Assembly: GCF_012489685.1 (NCBI RefSeq) | Contig: NC_080042.1 | Location: 38,879,158-38,943,157, forward strand | Reading direction: 5' to 3' | Origin: Lotus japonicus | Lineage: Eukaryota > Streptophyta > Magnoliopsida > Fabales > Fabaceae | DNA: 64,000 bases | Program-made: the position numbers and the translations under genes | Notes under the pieces: generated by a model | Database searches by the model: none | Told to the model about the DNA's origin: nothing | What the model saw: only the letters and a program-made list of their open reading frames with translations | Part shown: positions 1 through 12,381 of the stretch, one piece after another | Layout: every line of letters begins with the position of its first letter | How positions within the stretch are numbered: position 1 is the stretch's first letter

Positions 1-298
1 GGCGAAACGTTCATAAAACAAAATTCCTGCGCGCGAATTCGACGAAACTGGGGCACAGTCCCTAATTTTAGTCCCTTAAACTGGGGAAAATTTTTTGGAA
101 CATTTCGGGACTGCACATTTGTTCGAGTTAGGTTCCCGTCGAGCAGCTCTACGAACAATTTGGTCGAAACGTTCATAAAACAAAATTCCTGCGCGCGAAT
201 TCGACGAAGCTGGGGCACAGTCCCTAATTTTAGTCCCTTAAACTGTGGACAAAAATTTGGAACATTTCAGGACCGCACGTTTGTTCGAGTTATGTTCC

Positions 299-315
299 CG
301 TCGAGCAGCTCTACG
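299..315. repeat. Dyad symmetry inside the monomer (one example)
   Basis: The 17 bases at 299-315 form an inverted repeat: cgtcgagc and gctctacg pair around a central a, with one mismatch. The perfect inner dyad is gagcagctc. Outside it, tgtt on the left and aaca on the right (acgaacaattt in most monomers) extend the symmetry. The element recurs in nearly every monomer of both families, although B often has gctgcttga, which breaks one more pair. It could extrude as a small hairpin. Confidence 0.6.
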
Positions 316-488
316 AGCAAATTGGGCGAAACGTTCATAAAACAAAATTCCTACGCGCGAATTCGAAGAAACTGGGGCACAGTCCCTAATTTTAGTCCCT
401 TAAACTGGGGAAATTTTTTTGGAACATTTCGGGGCTGCACATTTGTTCGAGTTATGTTCCCGTCGACCAGCTCTACGAACAATTTTGG

Positions 489-581
489 TGAAACGTTCAA
501 AAAACAAAAATTTGGAACGTTTTAGGACTGCACATTTGTTCGAGTTATGTTCCTGTCGAGTAGCTCTACGATTAATTTGTG
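489..581 (+). repeat. 93-bp truncated monomer of family A (first example)
   Basis: Lacks 69 bp of the full monomer. The left parent is cataaaacaaaattcc and the right parent is gtggacaaaaatttgg. The product reads caaaaaacaaaaatttgg, so the two ends joined at the shared six bases acaaaa (504-509). The same junction is present once in every 1225-, 1388- and 1550-bp unit, and inverted near 43.70 kb, so the deletion happened once and was then amplified. Both 69 and 93 are multiples of three. Confidence 0.9.
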
Positions 582-1193
582 CGAAACGTTCATAAAACAA
601 AATTCCTGCGCGCGAATTCGACGAAACTGGGGCACAGACCCTTATTTTAGTCCCTTAAACCGTGGACAAAAATTTGGAACATTTCAGGAATGCACGTTTG
701 TTCGAGTTATGTTCCCGTCGAGCAGCCCTACGAACAATTTGGGCAAAATGTTCATAAAACAAAATTCCTACGTGCGAATTCGACGAAACTGGGGCACAGT
801 CCCTAATTTTAGTCCCTTAAACTCTGAAAAAAATTTTGGAACATTTCGGGACTGCATATTTGTTCGAGTTATATTCCTGTCGAGCAGTTATGCGTATCAT
901 TTGGGCGAAAAGATCATAAAACATAATTACTGCGCGCGAATTCGACGAAACTAGGGAACAGTCCCTAATTTTAGTCCCTTAAACTGTGGACAAAAATTTG
1001 GAACATTTTAGGACTGCACATTTGTTCGACTTATGGTCCAGTCGAGCAGCTCTGCGTATCATTTGCGCGAAACGTTGATAAAACAAAATTCCTCTGCGCG
1101 AATTCGACGAAACTGGGGCACAGTCCCTTATTTTAGACCCTTAAACTGTGGAAAAAATTTGGAACATTTCAGGACTGCACGTTTGTTCGAGTT

Positions 1194-2581
1194 ATGTTCC
1201 CGTCGAGCAGCTCTACGATTAATTTGTGCGAAACGTTCATAAAAAAAAATTCCTGCGCGCGAATTCGTCGAAGCTGGGGCACAGTCCCTAATTTTAGTCC
1301 CTTAAACTGGGGAAAAATTTTTGGAACATTTCGGGGCTGCACATTTGTTCGAGTTATGTTCCCGTCGAGCAGCTCTACGAACAATTTGGTCGAAACGTTC
1401 ATAAAACAAAATTCCTGCGCGCGAATTCGACGAAACTGGGGCACAGTCCCTTATTTTAGTCCCTTAAACTGTGGACAAAAATTTGGAACATTTCAGGAAT
1501 GCACGTTTGTTCGAGTTATGTTCCCGTCGAGCAGCCCTACGAACAATTTGGGCGAAACGTTCATAAAACAAAATTCCTGCGCGCGAATTCGACGAAACTG
1601 GGGCACAGTCCCTAATTTTAGTCCCTTAAACTGGGGAAAATTTTTTGGAACATTTCGGGACTGCACATTTGTTCGAGTTATGTTCCCGTCGAGCATCTCT
1701 ACGAACAATTTGGTCGAAACGTTCATAAAACAAAATTCCTGGGCGCGAATTCGACGAAGTTGGGGCACAGTCCCTAATTTTAGTTCCTTAAACTGTGGAC
1801 AAAAATTTGGAACATTTCAGGACCGCACGTTTGTTCGAGTTATGTTCCCGTCGAGCAGCTCTACGAGCAAATTGGGCGAAACGTTCATAAAACAAAATTC
1901 CTACGCGCGAATTCGAAGAAACTGGGGCACAGTCCCTAATTTTAGTCCCTTAAACTGGGGAAAATTTTTTGGAACATTTCGGGGCTGCACATTTGTTCGA
2001 GTTATGTTCCCGTCGACCAGCTCTACGAACAATTTGGGTGAAACGTTCAAAAAACAAAAATTTGGAACGTTTTAGGACTGCACATTTGTTCGAGTTATGT
2101 TCCTGTCGAGTAGCTCTACGATTAATTTGTGCGAAACGTTCATAAAACAAAATTCCTGCGCGCGAATTCGACGAAACTGGGGCACAAACCCTTATTTTAG
2201 TCCCTTAAACCGTGGACAAAAATTTGGAACATTTCAGGAATGCACGTTTGTTCGAGTTATGTTCCCGTCGAGCAGCCCTACGAACAATTTGGGCAAAATG
2301 TTCATAAAACAAAATTCCTACGTGCGAATTCGACGAAACTGGGGCACAGTCCCTAATTTTAGTCCCTTAAACTCTGGAAAAAATTTTGGAACATTTCGGG
2401 ACTGCATATTTGTTCGAGTTATATTCCTGTCGAGCAGTTATGCGTATCATTTGGGCGAAAAGATCATAAAACATAATTACTGCGCGCGAATTCGACGAAA
2501 CTAGGGAACAGTCCCTTATTTTAGACCCTTAAACTGTGGAAAAAATTTGGAACATTTCAGGACTGCACGTTTGTTCGAGTT
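1194..2581 (+). repeat. Family A satellite, 9-monomer (1388-bp) unit lacking one monomer
   Basis: Aligns with the 1550-bp arrangement but is exactly 162 bp shorter. The sequence ctagggaacagtccc near 2495-2515 runs directly into ttattttagaccc, which in the first unit lies one monomer further on (about 1120). One whole monomer has been removed in register, as unequal exchange between monomers would do. The unit still holds the two extra monomers (pseudo-frame residues SSISTNNLV and SSSSTSKLG) missing from all later units. It marks the boundary between the heterogeneous edge and the homogeneous array. Confidence 0.92.
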
Positions 2582-3806
2582 ATGTTCCCGTCGAGCAGCT
2601 CTACGCTTAATTTGTGCGAAACGTTCATAAAACAAAATTCCTGCGCGCGAATTCGTCGAAGCCGGGGCAGAGTTCCTAATTTTAGTCCCTTAAACTGTGG
2701 ACAAAAATTTGGAACATTTCAGGACCGCACGTTTGTTCGAGTTATGTTCCCGTCGAGCAGCTCTACGAGCAATTTGGTCGAAACGTTCATAAATCAAAAT
2801 TCCTGCGCGCGAATTCGACGAAACTGGGGCACAGTCCCTTATTTTAGTCCCTTAAACTGTGGACAAAAATTTGGAACATTTCAGGAATGCACGTTTGTTC
2901 GAGTTATGTTCCCGTCGAGCAGCCCTACGAACAATTTGGGCGAAACGTTCATAAAACAAAATTCCTGCGCGCGAATTCGACGAAACTGGGGCACAGTCCC
3001 TAATTTTAGTCCCTTAAACTGGGGAAAATTTTTTGGAACATTTCGGGACTGCACATTTGTTCGAGTTATGTTCCCGTCGACCAGCTCTACGAACAATTTG
3101 GGTGAAACGTTCAAAAATCAAAAATTTGGAACGTTTTAGGACTGCACATTTGTTCGAGTTATGTTCCTGTCGAGTAGCTCTACGATTAATTTGTGCGAAA
3201 CGTTCATAAAACAAAATTCCTGCGCGCGAATTCGACGAAACTGGGGCACAGTCCCTTATTTTAGTCCCTTAAACCGTGGACAAAAATTTGGAACATTTCA
3301 GGAATGCACGTTTGTTCGAGTTATGTTCCCGTCGAGCAGCCCTACGAACAATTTGGGCGAAATGTTCATAAAACAAAATTCCTACGTGCGAATTCGACGA
3401 AACTGGGGCACAGTCCCTAATTTTAGTCCCTTAAACTCTGGAAAAAATTTTGGAACATTTCGGGACTGCATATTTGTTCGAGTTATGTTCCTGTCGAGCA
3501 GTTATGCGTATCATTTGGGCGAAACGATCATAAAACATAATTACTGCGCGCGAATTCGACGAAACTAGGGAACAGTCCCTAATTTTAGTCCCTTAAACTG
3601 TGGACAAAAATTTGGAACATTTTAGGACTGCACATTTGTTCGACTTATGGTCCAGTCGAGCAGCTCTGCGTATCATTTGCGCGAAACGTTGATTAACAAA
3701 ATTCCTCTGCGCGAATTCGACGAAACTGGGGCACAGTCCCTTATTTTAGACCCTTAAACTGTGGAAAAAATTTGGAACATTTCAGGACTGCACGTTTGTT
3801 CGAGTT
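2582..3806 (+). repeat. 1225-bp HOR copy 1
   Basis: First unit of the homogeneous array. Private differences include ataaatcaaaat near 2790, caaaaatcaaaa near 3113 and gattaacaaa near 3691, where other copies read gataaacaaa. Being the most distinct copy fits its place at the array edge. Confidence 0.92.
2651..2667 (+). other. Perfect CENP-B-box core match in the 1225-bp HOR (first of 12)
   Basis: Reads a-ttcg-tcga-a-gc-cggg-g, matching all nine fixed bases of the published core nTTCGnnnnAnnCGGGn. It recurs at 3876, 5101, 6326, 7551, 8776, 10001, 11226, 12451, 13676, 14902 and 16130, always in the first monomer of the unit. The corresponding site in the older 1388-bp unit (near 1263) has tggg in place of cggg. 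A match is not proof of binding, and outside the nine core bases the similarity to the mammalian box is low. Confidence 0.55.
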
Positions 3807-5031
3807 ATGTTCCCGTCGAGCAGCTCTACGATTAATTTGTGCGAAACGTTCATAAAACAAAATTCCTGCGCGCGAATTCGTCGAAGCCGGGGCAGAGTTC
3901 CTAATTTTAGTCCCTTAAACTGTGGACAAAAATTTGGAACATTTCAGGACCGCACGTTTGTTCGAGTTATGTTCCCGTCGAGCAGCTCTACGAGCAATTT
4001 GGTCGAAACGTTCATAAAACAAAATTCCTGCGCGCGAATTCGACGAAACTGGGGCACAGTCCCTTATTTTAGTCCCTTAAACTGTGGACAAAAATTTGGA
4101 ACATTTCAGGAATGCACGTTTGTTCGAGTTATGTTCCCGTCGAGCAGCCCTACGAACAATTTGGGCGAAACGTTCATAAAACAAAATTCCTGCGCGCGAA
4201 TTCGACGAAACTGGGGCACAGTCCCTAATTTTAGTCCCTTAAACTGGGGAAAATTTTTTGGAACATTTCGGGACTGCACATTTGTTCGAGTTATGTTCCC
4301 GTCGACCAGCTCTACGAACAATTTGGGTGAAACGTTCAAAAAACAAAAATTTGGAACGTTTTAGGACTGCACATTTGTTCGAGTTATGTTCCTGTCGAGT
4401 AGCTCTACGATTAATTTGTGCGAAACGTTCATAAAACAAAATTCCTGCGCGCGAATTCGACGAAACTGGGGCACAGTCCCTTATTTTAGTCCCTTAAACC
4501 GTGGACAAAAATTTGGAACATTTCAGGAATGCACGTTTGTTCGAGTTATGTTCCCGTCGAGCAGCCCTACGAACAATTTGGGCGAAATGTTCATAAAACA
4601 AAATTCCTACGTGCGAATTCGACGAAACTGGGGCACAGTCCCTAATTTTAGTCCCTTAAACTCTGGAAAAAATTTTGGAACATTTCGGGACTGCATATTT
4701 GTTCGAGTTATGTTCCTGTCGAGCAGTTATGCGTATCATTTGGGCGAAACGATCATAAAACATAATTACTGCGCGCGAATTCGACGAAACTAGGGAACAG
4801 TCCCTAATTTTAGTCCCTTAAACTGTGGACAAAAATTTGGAACATTTTAGGACTGCACATTTGTTCGACTTATGGTCCAGTCGAGCAGCTCTGCGTATCA
4901 TTTGCGCGAAACGTTGATAAACAAAATTCCTCTGCGCGAATTCGACGAAACTGGGGCACAGTCCCTTATTTTAGACCCTTAAACTGTGGAAAAAATTTGG
5001 AACATTTCAGGACTGCACGTTTGTTCGAGTT
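3807..5031 (+). repeat. 1225-bp HOR copy 2
   Basis: Has a at 3831 (acgattaat) where most copies have c (acgcttaat). The same base occurs in the older unit at 1194 and in copies 11 and 12, so it is probably the ancestral state. Confidence 0.92.
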
Positions 5032-6256
5032 ATGTTCCCGTCGAGCAGCTCTACGCTTAATTTGTGCGAAACGTTCATAAAACAAAATTCCTGCGCGCGA
5101 ATTCGTCGAAGCCGGGGCAGAGTTCCTAATTTTAGTCCCTTAAACTGTGGACAAAAATTTGGAACATTTCAGGACCGCACGTTTGTTCGAGTTATGTTCC
5201 CGTCGAGCAGCTCTACGAGCAATTTGGTCGAAACGTTCATAAAACAAAATTCCTGCGCGCGAATTCGACGAAACTGGGGCACAGTCCCTTATTTTAGTCC
5301 CTTAAACTGTGGACAAAAATTTGGAACATTTCAGGAATGCACGTTTGTTCGAGTTATGTTCCCGTCGAGCAGCCCTACGAACAATTTGGGCGAAACGTTC
5401 ATAAAACAAAATTCCTGCGCGCGAATTCGACGAAACTGGGGCACAGTCCCTAATTTTAGTCCCTTATACTGGGGAAAATTTTTTGGAACATTTCGGGACT
5501 GCACATTTGTTCGAGTTATGTTCCCGTCGACCAGCTCTACGAACAATTTGGGTGAAACGTTCAAAAAACAAAAATTTGGAACGTTTTAGGACTGCACATT
5601 TGTTCGAGTTATGTTCCTGTCGAGTAGCTCTACGATTAATTTGTGCGAAACGTTCATAAAACAAAATTCCTGCGCGCGAATTTGACGAAACTGGGGCACA
5701 GTCCCTTATTTTAGTCCCTTAAACCGTGGACAAAAATTTGGAACATTTCAGGAATGCACGTTTGTTCGAGTTATGTTCCCGTCGAGCAGCCCTACGAACA
5801 ATTTGGGCGAAATGTTCATAAAACAAAATTCCTACGTGCGAATTCGACGAAACTGGGGCACAGTCCCTAATTTTAGTCCCTTAAACTCTGGAAAAAATTT
5901 TGGAACATTTCGGGACTGCATATTTGTTCGAGTTATGTTCCTGTCGAGCAGTTATGCGTATCATTTGGGCGAAACGATCATAAAACATAATTACTGCGCG
6001 CGAATTCGACGAAACTAGGGAACAGTCCCTAATTTTAGTCCCTTAAACTGTGGACAAAAATTTGGAACATTTTAGGACTGCACATTTGTTCGACTTATGG
6101 TCCAGTCGAGCAGCTCTGCGTATCATTTGCGCGAAACGTTGATAAACAAAATTCCTCTGCGCGAATTCGACGAAACTGGGGCACAGTCCCTTATTTTAGA
6201 CCCTTAAACTGTGGAAAAAATTTGGAACATTTCAGGACTGCACGTTTGTTCGAGTT
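5032..6256 (+). repeat. 1225-bp HOR copy 3
   Basis: Carries t at 5467 (cttatactgg), shared only with copies 6 and 7. A private change near 5680 (gaatttgacg) removes an EcoRI site and closes a pseudo-frame that is open in the other copies. Confidence 0.92.
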
Positions 6257-7481
6257 ATGTTCCCGTCGAGCAGCTCTACGCTTAATTTGTGCGAAACGTT
6301 CATAAAACAAAATTCCTGCGCGCGAATTCGTCGAAGCCGGGGCAGAGTTCCTAATTTTAGTCCCTTAAACTGTGGACAAAAATTTGGAACATTTCAGGAC
6401 CTCACGTTTGTTCGAGTTATGTTCCCGTCGAGCAGCTCTACGAGCAATTTGGTCGAAACGTTCATAAAACAAAATTCCTGCGCGCGAATTCGACGAAACT
6501 GGGGCACAGTCCCTTATTTTAGTCCCTTAAACTGTGGACAAAAATTTGGAACATTTCAGGAATGCACGTTTGTTCGAGTTATGTTCCCGTCGAGCAGCCC
6601 TACGAACAATTTGGGCGAAACGTTCATAAAACAAAATTCCTGCGCGCGAATTCGACGAAACTGGGGCACAGTCCCTAATTTTAGTCCCTTAAACTGGGGA
6701 AAATTTTTTGGAACATTTCGGGACTGCACATTTGTTCGAGTTATGTTCCCGTCGACCAGCTCTACGAACAATTTGGGTGAAACGTTCAAAAAACAAAAAT
6801 TTGGAACGTTTTAGGACTGCACATTTGTTCGAGTTATGTTCCTGTCGAGTAGCTCTACGATTAATTTGTGCGAAACGTTCATAAAACAAAATTCCTGCGC
6901 GCGAATTCGACGAAACTGGGGCACAGTCCCTTATTTTAGTCCCTTAAACCGTGGACAAAAATTTGGAACATTTCAGGAATGCACGTTTGTTCGAGTTATG
7001 TTCCCGTCGAGCAGCCCTACGAACAATTTGGGCGAAATGTTCATAAAACAAAATTCCTACGTGCGAATTCGACGAAACTGGGGCACAGTCCCTAATTTTA
7101 GTCCCTTAAACTCTGGAAAAAATTTTGGAACATTTCGGGACTGCATATTTGTTCGAGTTATGTTCCTGTCGAGCAGTTATGCGTATCATTTGGGCGAAAC
7201 GATCATAAAACATAATTACTGCGCGCGAATTCGACGAAACTAGGGAACAGTCCCTAATTTTAGTCCCTTAAACTGTGGACAAAAATTTGGAACATTTTAG
7301 GACTGCACATTTGTTCGACTTATGGTCCAGTCGAGCAGCTCTGCGTATCATTTGCGCGAAACGTTGATAAACAAAATTCCTCTGCGCGAATTCGACGAAA
7401 CTGGGGCACAGTCCCTTATTTTAGACCCTTAAACTGTGGAAAAAATTTGGAACATTTCAGGACTGCACGTTTGTTCGAGTT
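6257..7481 (+). repeat. 1225-bp HOR copy 4
   Basis: One private substitution is visible (gacctcacg near 6398, where other copies read gaccgcacg). Otherwise it matches the majority sequence. Confidence 0.92.
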
Positions 7482-8706
7482 ATGTTCCCGTCGAGCAGCT
7501 CTACGCTTAATTTGTGCGAAACGTTCATAAAACAAAATTCCTGCGCGCGAATTCGTCGAAGCCGGGGCAGAGTTCCTAATTTTAGTCCCTTAAACTGTGG
7601 ACAAAAATTTGGAACATTTCAGGACCGCACGTTTGTTCGAGTTATGTTCCCGTCGAGCAGCTCTACGAGCAATTTGGTCGAAACGTTCATAAAACAAAAT
7701 TCCTGCGCGCGAATTCGACGAAACTGGGGCACAGTCCCTTATTTTAGTCCCTTAAACTGTGGACAAAAATTTGGAACATTTCAGGAATGCACGTTTGTTC
7801 GAGTTATGTTCCCGTCGAGCAGCCCTACGAACAATTTGGGCGAAACGTTCATAAAACAAAATTCCTGCGCGCGAATTCGACGAAACTGGGGCACAGTCCC
7901 TAATTTTAGTCCCTTAAACTGGGGAAAATTTTTTGGAACATTTCGGGACTGCACATTTGTTCGAGTTATGTTCCCGTCGACCAGCTCTACGAACAATTTG
8001 GGTGAAACGTTCAAAAAACAAAAATTTGGAACGTTTTAGGACTGCACATTTGTTCGAGTTATGTTCCTGTCGAGTAGCTCTACGATTAATTTGTGCGAAA
8101 CGTTCATAAAACAAAATTCCTGCGCGCGAATTCGACGAAACTGGGGCACAGTCCCTTATTTTAGTCCCTTAAACCGTGGACAAAAATTTGGAACATTTCA
8201 GGAATGCACGTTTGTTCGAGTTATGTTCCCGTCGAGCAGCCCTACGAACAATTTGGGCGAAATGTTCATAAAACAAAATTCCTACGTGCGAATTCGACGA
8301 AACTGGGGCACAGTCCCTAATTTTAGTCCCTTAAACTCTGGAAAAAATTTTGGAACATTTCGGGACTGCATATTTGTTCGAGTTATGTTCCTGTCGAGCA
8401 GTTATGCGTATCATTTGGGCGAAACGATCATAAAACATAATTACTGCGCGCGAATTCGACGAAACTAGGGAACAGTCCCTAATTTTAGTCCCTTAAACTG
8501 TGGACAAAAATTTGGAACATTTTAGGACTGCACATTTGTTCGACTTATGGTCCAGTCGAGCAGCTCTGCGTATCATTTGCGCGAAACGTTGATAAACAAA
8601 ATTCCTCTGCGCGAATTCGACGAAACTGGGGCACAGTCCCTTATTTTAGACCCTTAAACTGTGGAAAAAATTTGGAACATTTCAGGACTGCACGTTTGTT
8701 CGAGTT
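7482..8706 (+). repeat. 1225-bp HOR copy 5
   Basis: Matches the majority sequence at every position I compared, so it is a suitable reference copy. Confidence 0.92.
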
Positions 8707-9931
8707 ATGTTCCCGTCGAGCAGCTCTACGCTTAATTTGTGCGAAACGTTCATAAAACAAAATTCCTGCGCGCGAATTCGTCGAAGCCGGGGCAGAGTTC
8801 CTAATTTTAGTCCCTTAAACTGTGGACAAAAATTTGGAACATTTCAGGACCGCACGTTTGTTCGAGTTATGTTCCCGTCGAGCAGCTCTACGAGCAATTT
8901 GGTCGAAACGTTCATAAAACAAAATTCCTGCGCGCGAATTCGACGAAACTGGGGCACAGTCCCTTATTTTAGTCCCTTAAACTGTGGACAAAAATTTGGA
9001 ACATTTCAGGAATGCACGTTTGTTCGAGTTATGTTCCCGTCGAGCAGCCCTACGAACAATTTGGGCGAAACGTTCATAAAACAAAATTCCTGCGCGCGAA
9101 TTCGACGAAACTGGGGCACAGTCCCTAATTTTAGTCCCTTATACTGGGGAAAATTTTTTGGAACATTTCGGGACTGCACATTTGTTCGAGTTATGTTCCC
9201 GTCGACCAGCTCTACGAACAATTTGGGTGAAACGTTCAAAAAACAAAAATTTGGAACGTTTTAGGACTGCACATTTGTTCGAGTTATGTTCCTGTCGAGT
9301 AGCTCTACGATTAATTTGTGCGAAACGTTCATAAAACAAAATTCCTGCGCGCGAATTCGACGAAACTGGGGCACAGTCCCTTATTTTAGTCCCTTAAACC
9401 GTGGACAAAAATTTGGAACATTTCAGGAATGCACGTTTGTTCGAGTTATGTTCCCGTCGAGCAGCCCTACGAACAATTTGGGCGAAATGTTCATAAAACA
9501 AAATTCCTACGTGCGAATTCGACGAAACTGGGGCACAGTCCCTAATTTTAGTCCCTTAAACTCTGGAAAAAATTTTGGAACATTTCGGGACTGCATATTT
9601 GTTCGAGTTATGTTCCTGTCGAGCAGTTATGCGTATCATTTGGGCGAAACGATCATAAAACATAATTACTGCGCGCGAATTCGACGAAACTAGGGAACAG
9701 TCCCTAATTTTAGTCCCTTAAACTGTGGACAAAAATTTGGAACATTTTAGGACTGCACATTTGTTCGACTTATGGTCCAGTCGAGCAGCTCTGCGTATCA
9801 TTTGCGCGAAACGTTGATAAACAAAATTCCTCTGCGCGAATTCGACGAAACTGGGGCACAGTCCCTTATTTTAGACCCTTAAACTGTGGAAAAAATTTGG
9901 AACATTTCAGGACTGCACGTTTGTTCGAGTT
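8707..9931 (+). repeat. 1225-bp HOR copy 6
   Basis: Shares the marker t at 9142 with copies 3 and 7. Confidence 0.92.
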
Positions 9932-11156
9932 ATGTTCCCGTCGAGCAGCTCTACGCTTAATTTGTGCGAAACGTTCATAAAACAAAATTCCTGCGCGCGA
10001 ATTCGTCGAAGCCGGGGCAGAGTTCCTAATTTTAGTCCCTTAAACTGTGGACAAAAATTTGGAACATTTCAGGACCGCACGTTTGTTCGAGTTATGTTCC
10101 CGTCGAGCAGCTCTACGAGCAATTTGGTCGAAACGTTCATAAAACAAAATTCCTGCGCGCGAATTCGACGAAACTGGGGCACAGTCCCTTATTTTAGTCC
10201 CTTAAACTGTGGACAAAAATTTGGAACATTTCAGGAATGCACGTTTGTTCGAGTTATGTTCCCGTCGAGCAGCCCTACGAACAATTTGGGCGAAACGTTC
10301 ATAAAACAAAATTCCTGCGCGCGAATTCGACGAAACTGGGGCACAGTCCCTAATTTTAGTCCCTTATACTGGGGAAAATTTTTTGGAACATTTCGGGACT
10401 GCACATTTGTTCGAGTTATGTTCCCGTCGACCAGCTCTACGAACAATTTGGGTGAAACGTTCAAAAAACAAAAATTTGGAACGTTTTAGGACTGCACATT
10501 TGTTCGAGTTATGTTCCTGTCGAGTAGCTCTACGATTAATTTGTGCGAAACGTTCATAAAACAAAATTCCTGCGCGCGAATTCGACGAAACTGGGGCACA
10601 GTCCCTTATTTTAGTCCCTTAAACCGTGGACAAAAATTTGGAACATTTCAGGAATGCACGTTTGTTCGAGTTATGTTCCCGTCGAGCAGCCCTACGAACA
10701 ATTTGGGCGAAATGTTCATAAAACAAAATTCCTACGTGCGAATTCGACGAAACTGGGGCACAGTCCCTAATTTTAGTCCCTTAAACTCTGGAAAAAATTT
10801 TGGAACATTTCGGGACTGCATATTTGTTCGAGTTATGTTCCTGTCGAGCAGTTATGCGTATCATTTGGGCGAAACGATCATAAAACATAATTACTGCGCG
10901 CGAATTCGACGAAACTAGGGAACAGTCCCTAATTTTAGTCCCTTAAACTGTGGACAAAAATTTGGAACATTTTAGGACTGCACATTTGTTCGACTTATGG
11001 TCCAGTCGAGCAGCTCTGCGTATCATTTGCGCGAAACGTTGATAAACAAAATTCCTCTGCGCGAATTCGACGAAACTGGGGCACAGTCCCTTATTTTAGA
11101 CCCTTAAACTGTGGAAAAAATTTGGAACATTTCAGGACTGCACGTTTGTTCGAGTT
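9932..11156 (+). repeat. 1225-bp HOR copy 7
   Basis: Shares the marker t at 10367 with copies 3 and 6. Copies 6 and 7 are adjacent and appear identical, which suggests a recent single-unit duplication. Confidence 0.92.
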
Positions 11157-12381
11157 ATGTTCCCGTCGAGCAGCTCTACGCTTAATTTGTGCGAAACGTT
11201 CATAAAACAAAATTCCTGCGCGCGAATTCGTCGAAGCCGGGGCAGAGTTCCTAATTTTAGTCCCTTAAACTGTGGACAAAAATTTGGAACATTTCAGGAC
11301 CGCACGTTTGTTCGAGTTATGTTCCCGTCGAGCAGCTCTACGAGCAATTTGGTCGAAACGTTCATAAAACAAAATTCCTGCGCGCGAATTCGACGAAACT
11401 GGGGCACAGTCCCTTATTTTAGTCCCTTAAACTGTGGACAAAAATTTGGAACATTTCAGGAATGCACGTTTGTTCGAGTTATGTTCCCGTCGAGCAGCCC
11501 TACGAACAATTTGGGCGAAATGTTCATAAAACAAAATTCCTGCGCGCGAATTCGACGAAACTGGGGCACAGTCCCTAATTTTAGTCCCTTAAACTGGGGA
11601 AAATTTTTTGGAACATTTCGGGACTGCACATTTGTTCGAGTTATGTTCCCGTCGACCAGCTCTACGAACAATTTGGGTGAAACGTTCAAAAAACAAAAAT
11701 TTGGAACGTTTTAGGACTGCACATTTGTTCGAGTTATGTTCCTGTCGAGTAGCTCTACGATTAATTTGTGCGAAACGTTCATAAAACAAAATTCCTGCGC
11801 GCGAATTCGACGAAACTGGGGCACAGTCCCTTATTTTAGTCCCTTAAACCGTGGACAAAAATTTGGAACATTTCAGGAATGCACGTTTGTTCGAGTTATG
11901 TTCCCGTCGAGCAGCCCTACGAACAATTTGGGCGAAATGTTCATAAAACAAAATTCCTACGTGCGAATTCGACGAAACTGGGGCACAGTCCCTAATTTTA
12001 GTCCCTTAAACTCTGGAAAAAATTTTGGAACATTTCGGGACTGCATATTTGTTCGAGTTATGTTCCTGTCGAGCAGTTATGCGTATCATTTGGGCGAAAC
12101 GATCATAAAACATAATTACTGCGCGCGAATTCGACGAAACTAGGGAACAGTCCCTAATTTTAGTCCCTTAAACTGTGGACAAAAATTTGGAACATTTTAG
12201 GACTGCACATTTGTTCGACTTATGGTCCAGTCGAGCAGCTCTGCGTATCATTTGCGCGAAACGTTGATAAACAAAATTCCTCTGCGCGAATTCGACGAAA
12301 CTGGGGCACAGTCCCTTATTTTAGACCCTTAAACTGTGGAAAAAATTTGGAACATTTCAGGACTGCACGTTTGTTCGAGTT
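11157..12381 (+). repeat. 1225-bp HOR copy 8
   Basis: Has gcgaaatgttc near 11515 in the third monomer where other copies have gcgaaacgttc. The same base is normal in the sixth monomer, so transfer between monomers is possible, as is point mutation. Confidence 0.9.

Larger units (their letters stand above)
1..1193 (+). repeat. Family A satellite, end of a 10-monomer (1550-bp) higher-order unit
   Basis: Tandem 162-bp monomers, anchored on the motif cgaaacgttc at 3, 165 and 327, followed by a 93-bp short monomer at 489. The sequence at 1 recurs at 1551, so this older arrangement has a 1550-bp period, which equals nine full monomers plus one 93-bp monomer minus one base. Compared with the 1225-bp unit that follows it has two extra full monomers. 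A divergent monomer pair near 880-1080 carries gcgtatcatttg in place of the usual acgaacaatttg. The unit phase (starting at an ATG of a pseudo-frame) is arbitrary. Open frames here are by-products of the 54-codon period and not genes. Confidence 0.93.

Noticed and set aside
50..80. Telomere-like hexamers (ccctaa, and ttagg within ttaggga on the other strand)
   Set aside because: Only one hexamer per monomer, in the agtccct-aatttt-agtccct direct repeat. There is no tandem run.
280..296. Second CENP-B-like site at ttcgagttatgttccc
   Set aside because: Only ttcg and the central a fit. The cggg half is absent, so it does not meet the core.
1194..2075. Plus-strand 293-codon frame as a gene
   Set aside because: Same cause. 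The equivalent frame in the 1225-bp units is shorter by two monomers, ends at the 93-bp deletion monomer, and has no promoter, splice or codon signal that differs from the surrounding satellite.
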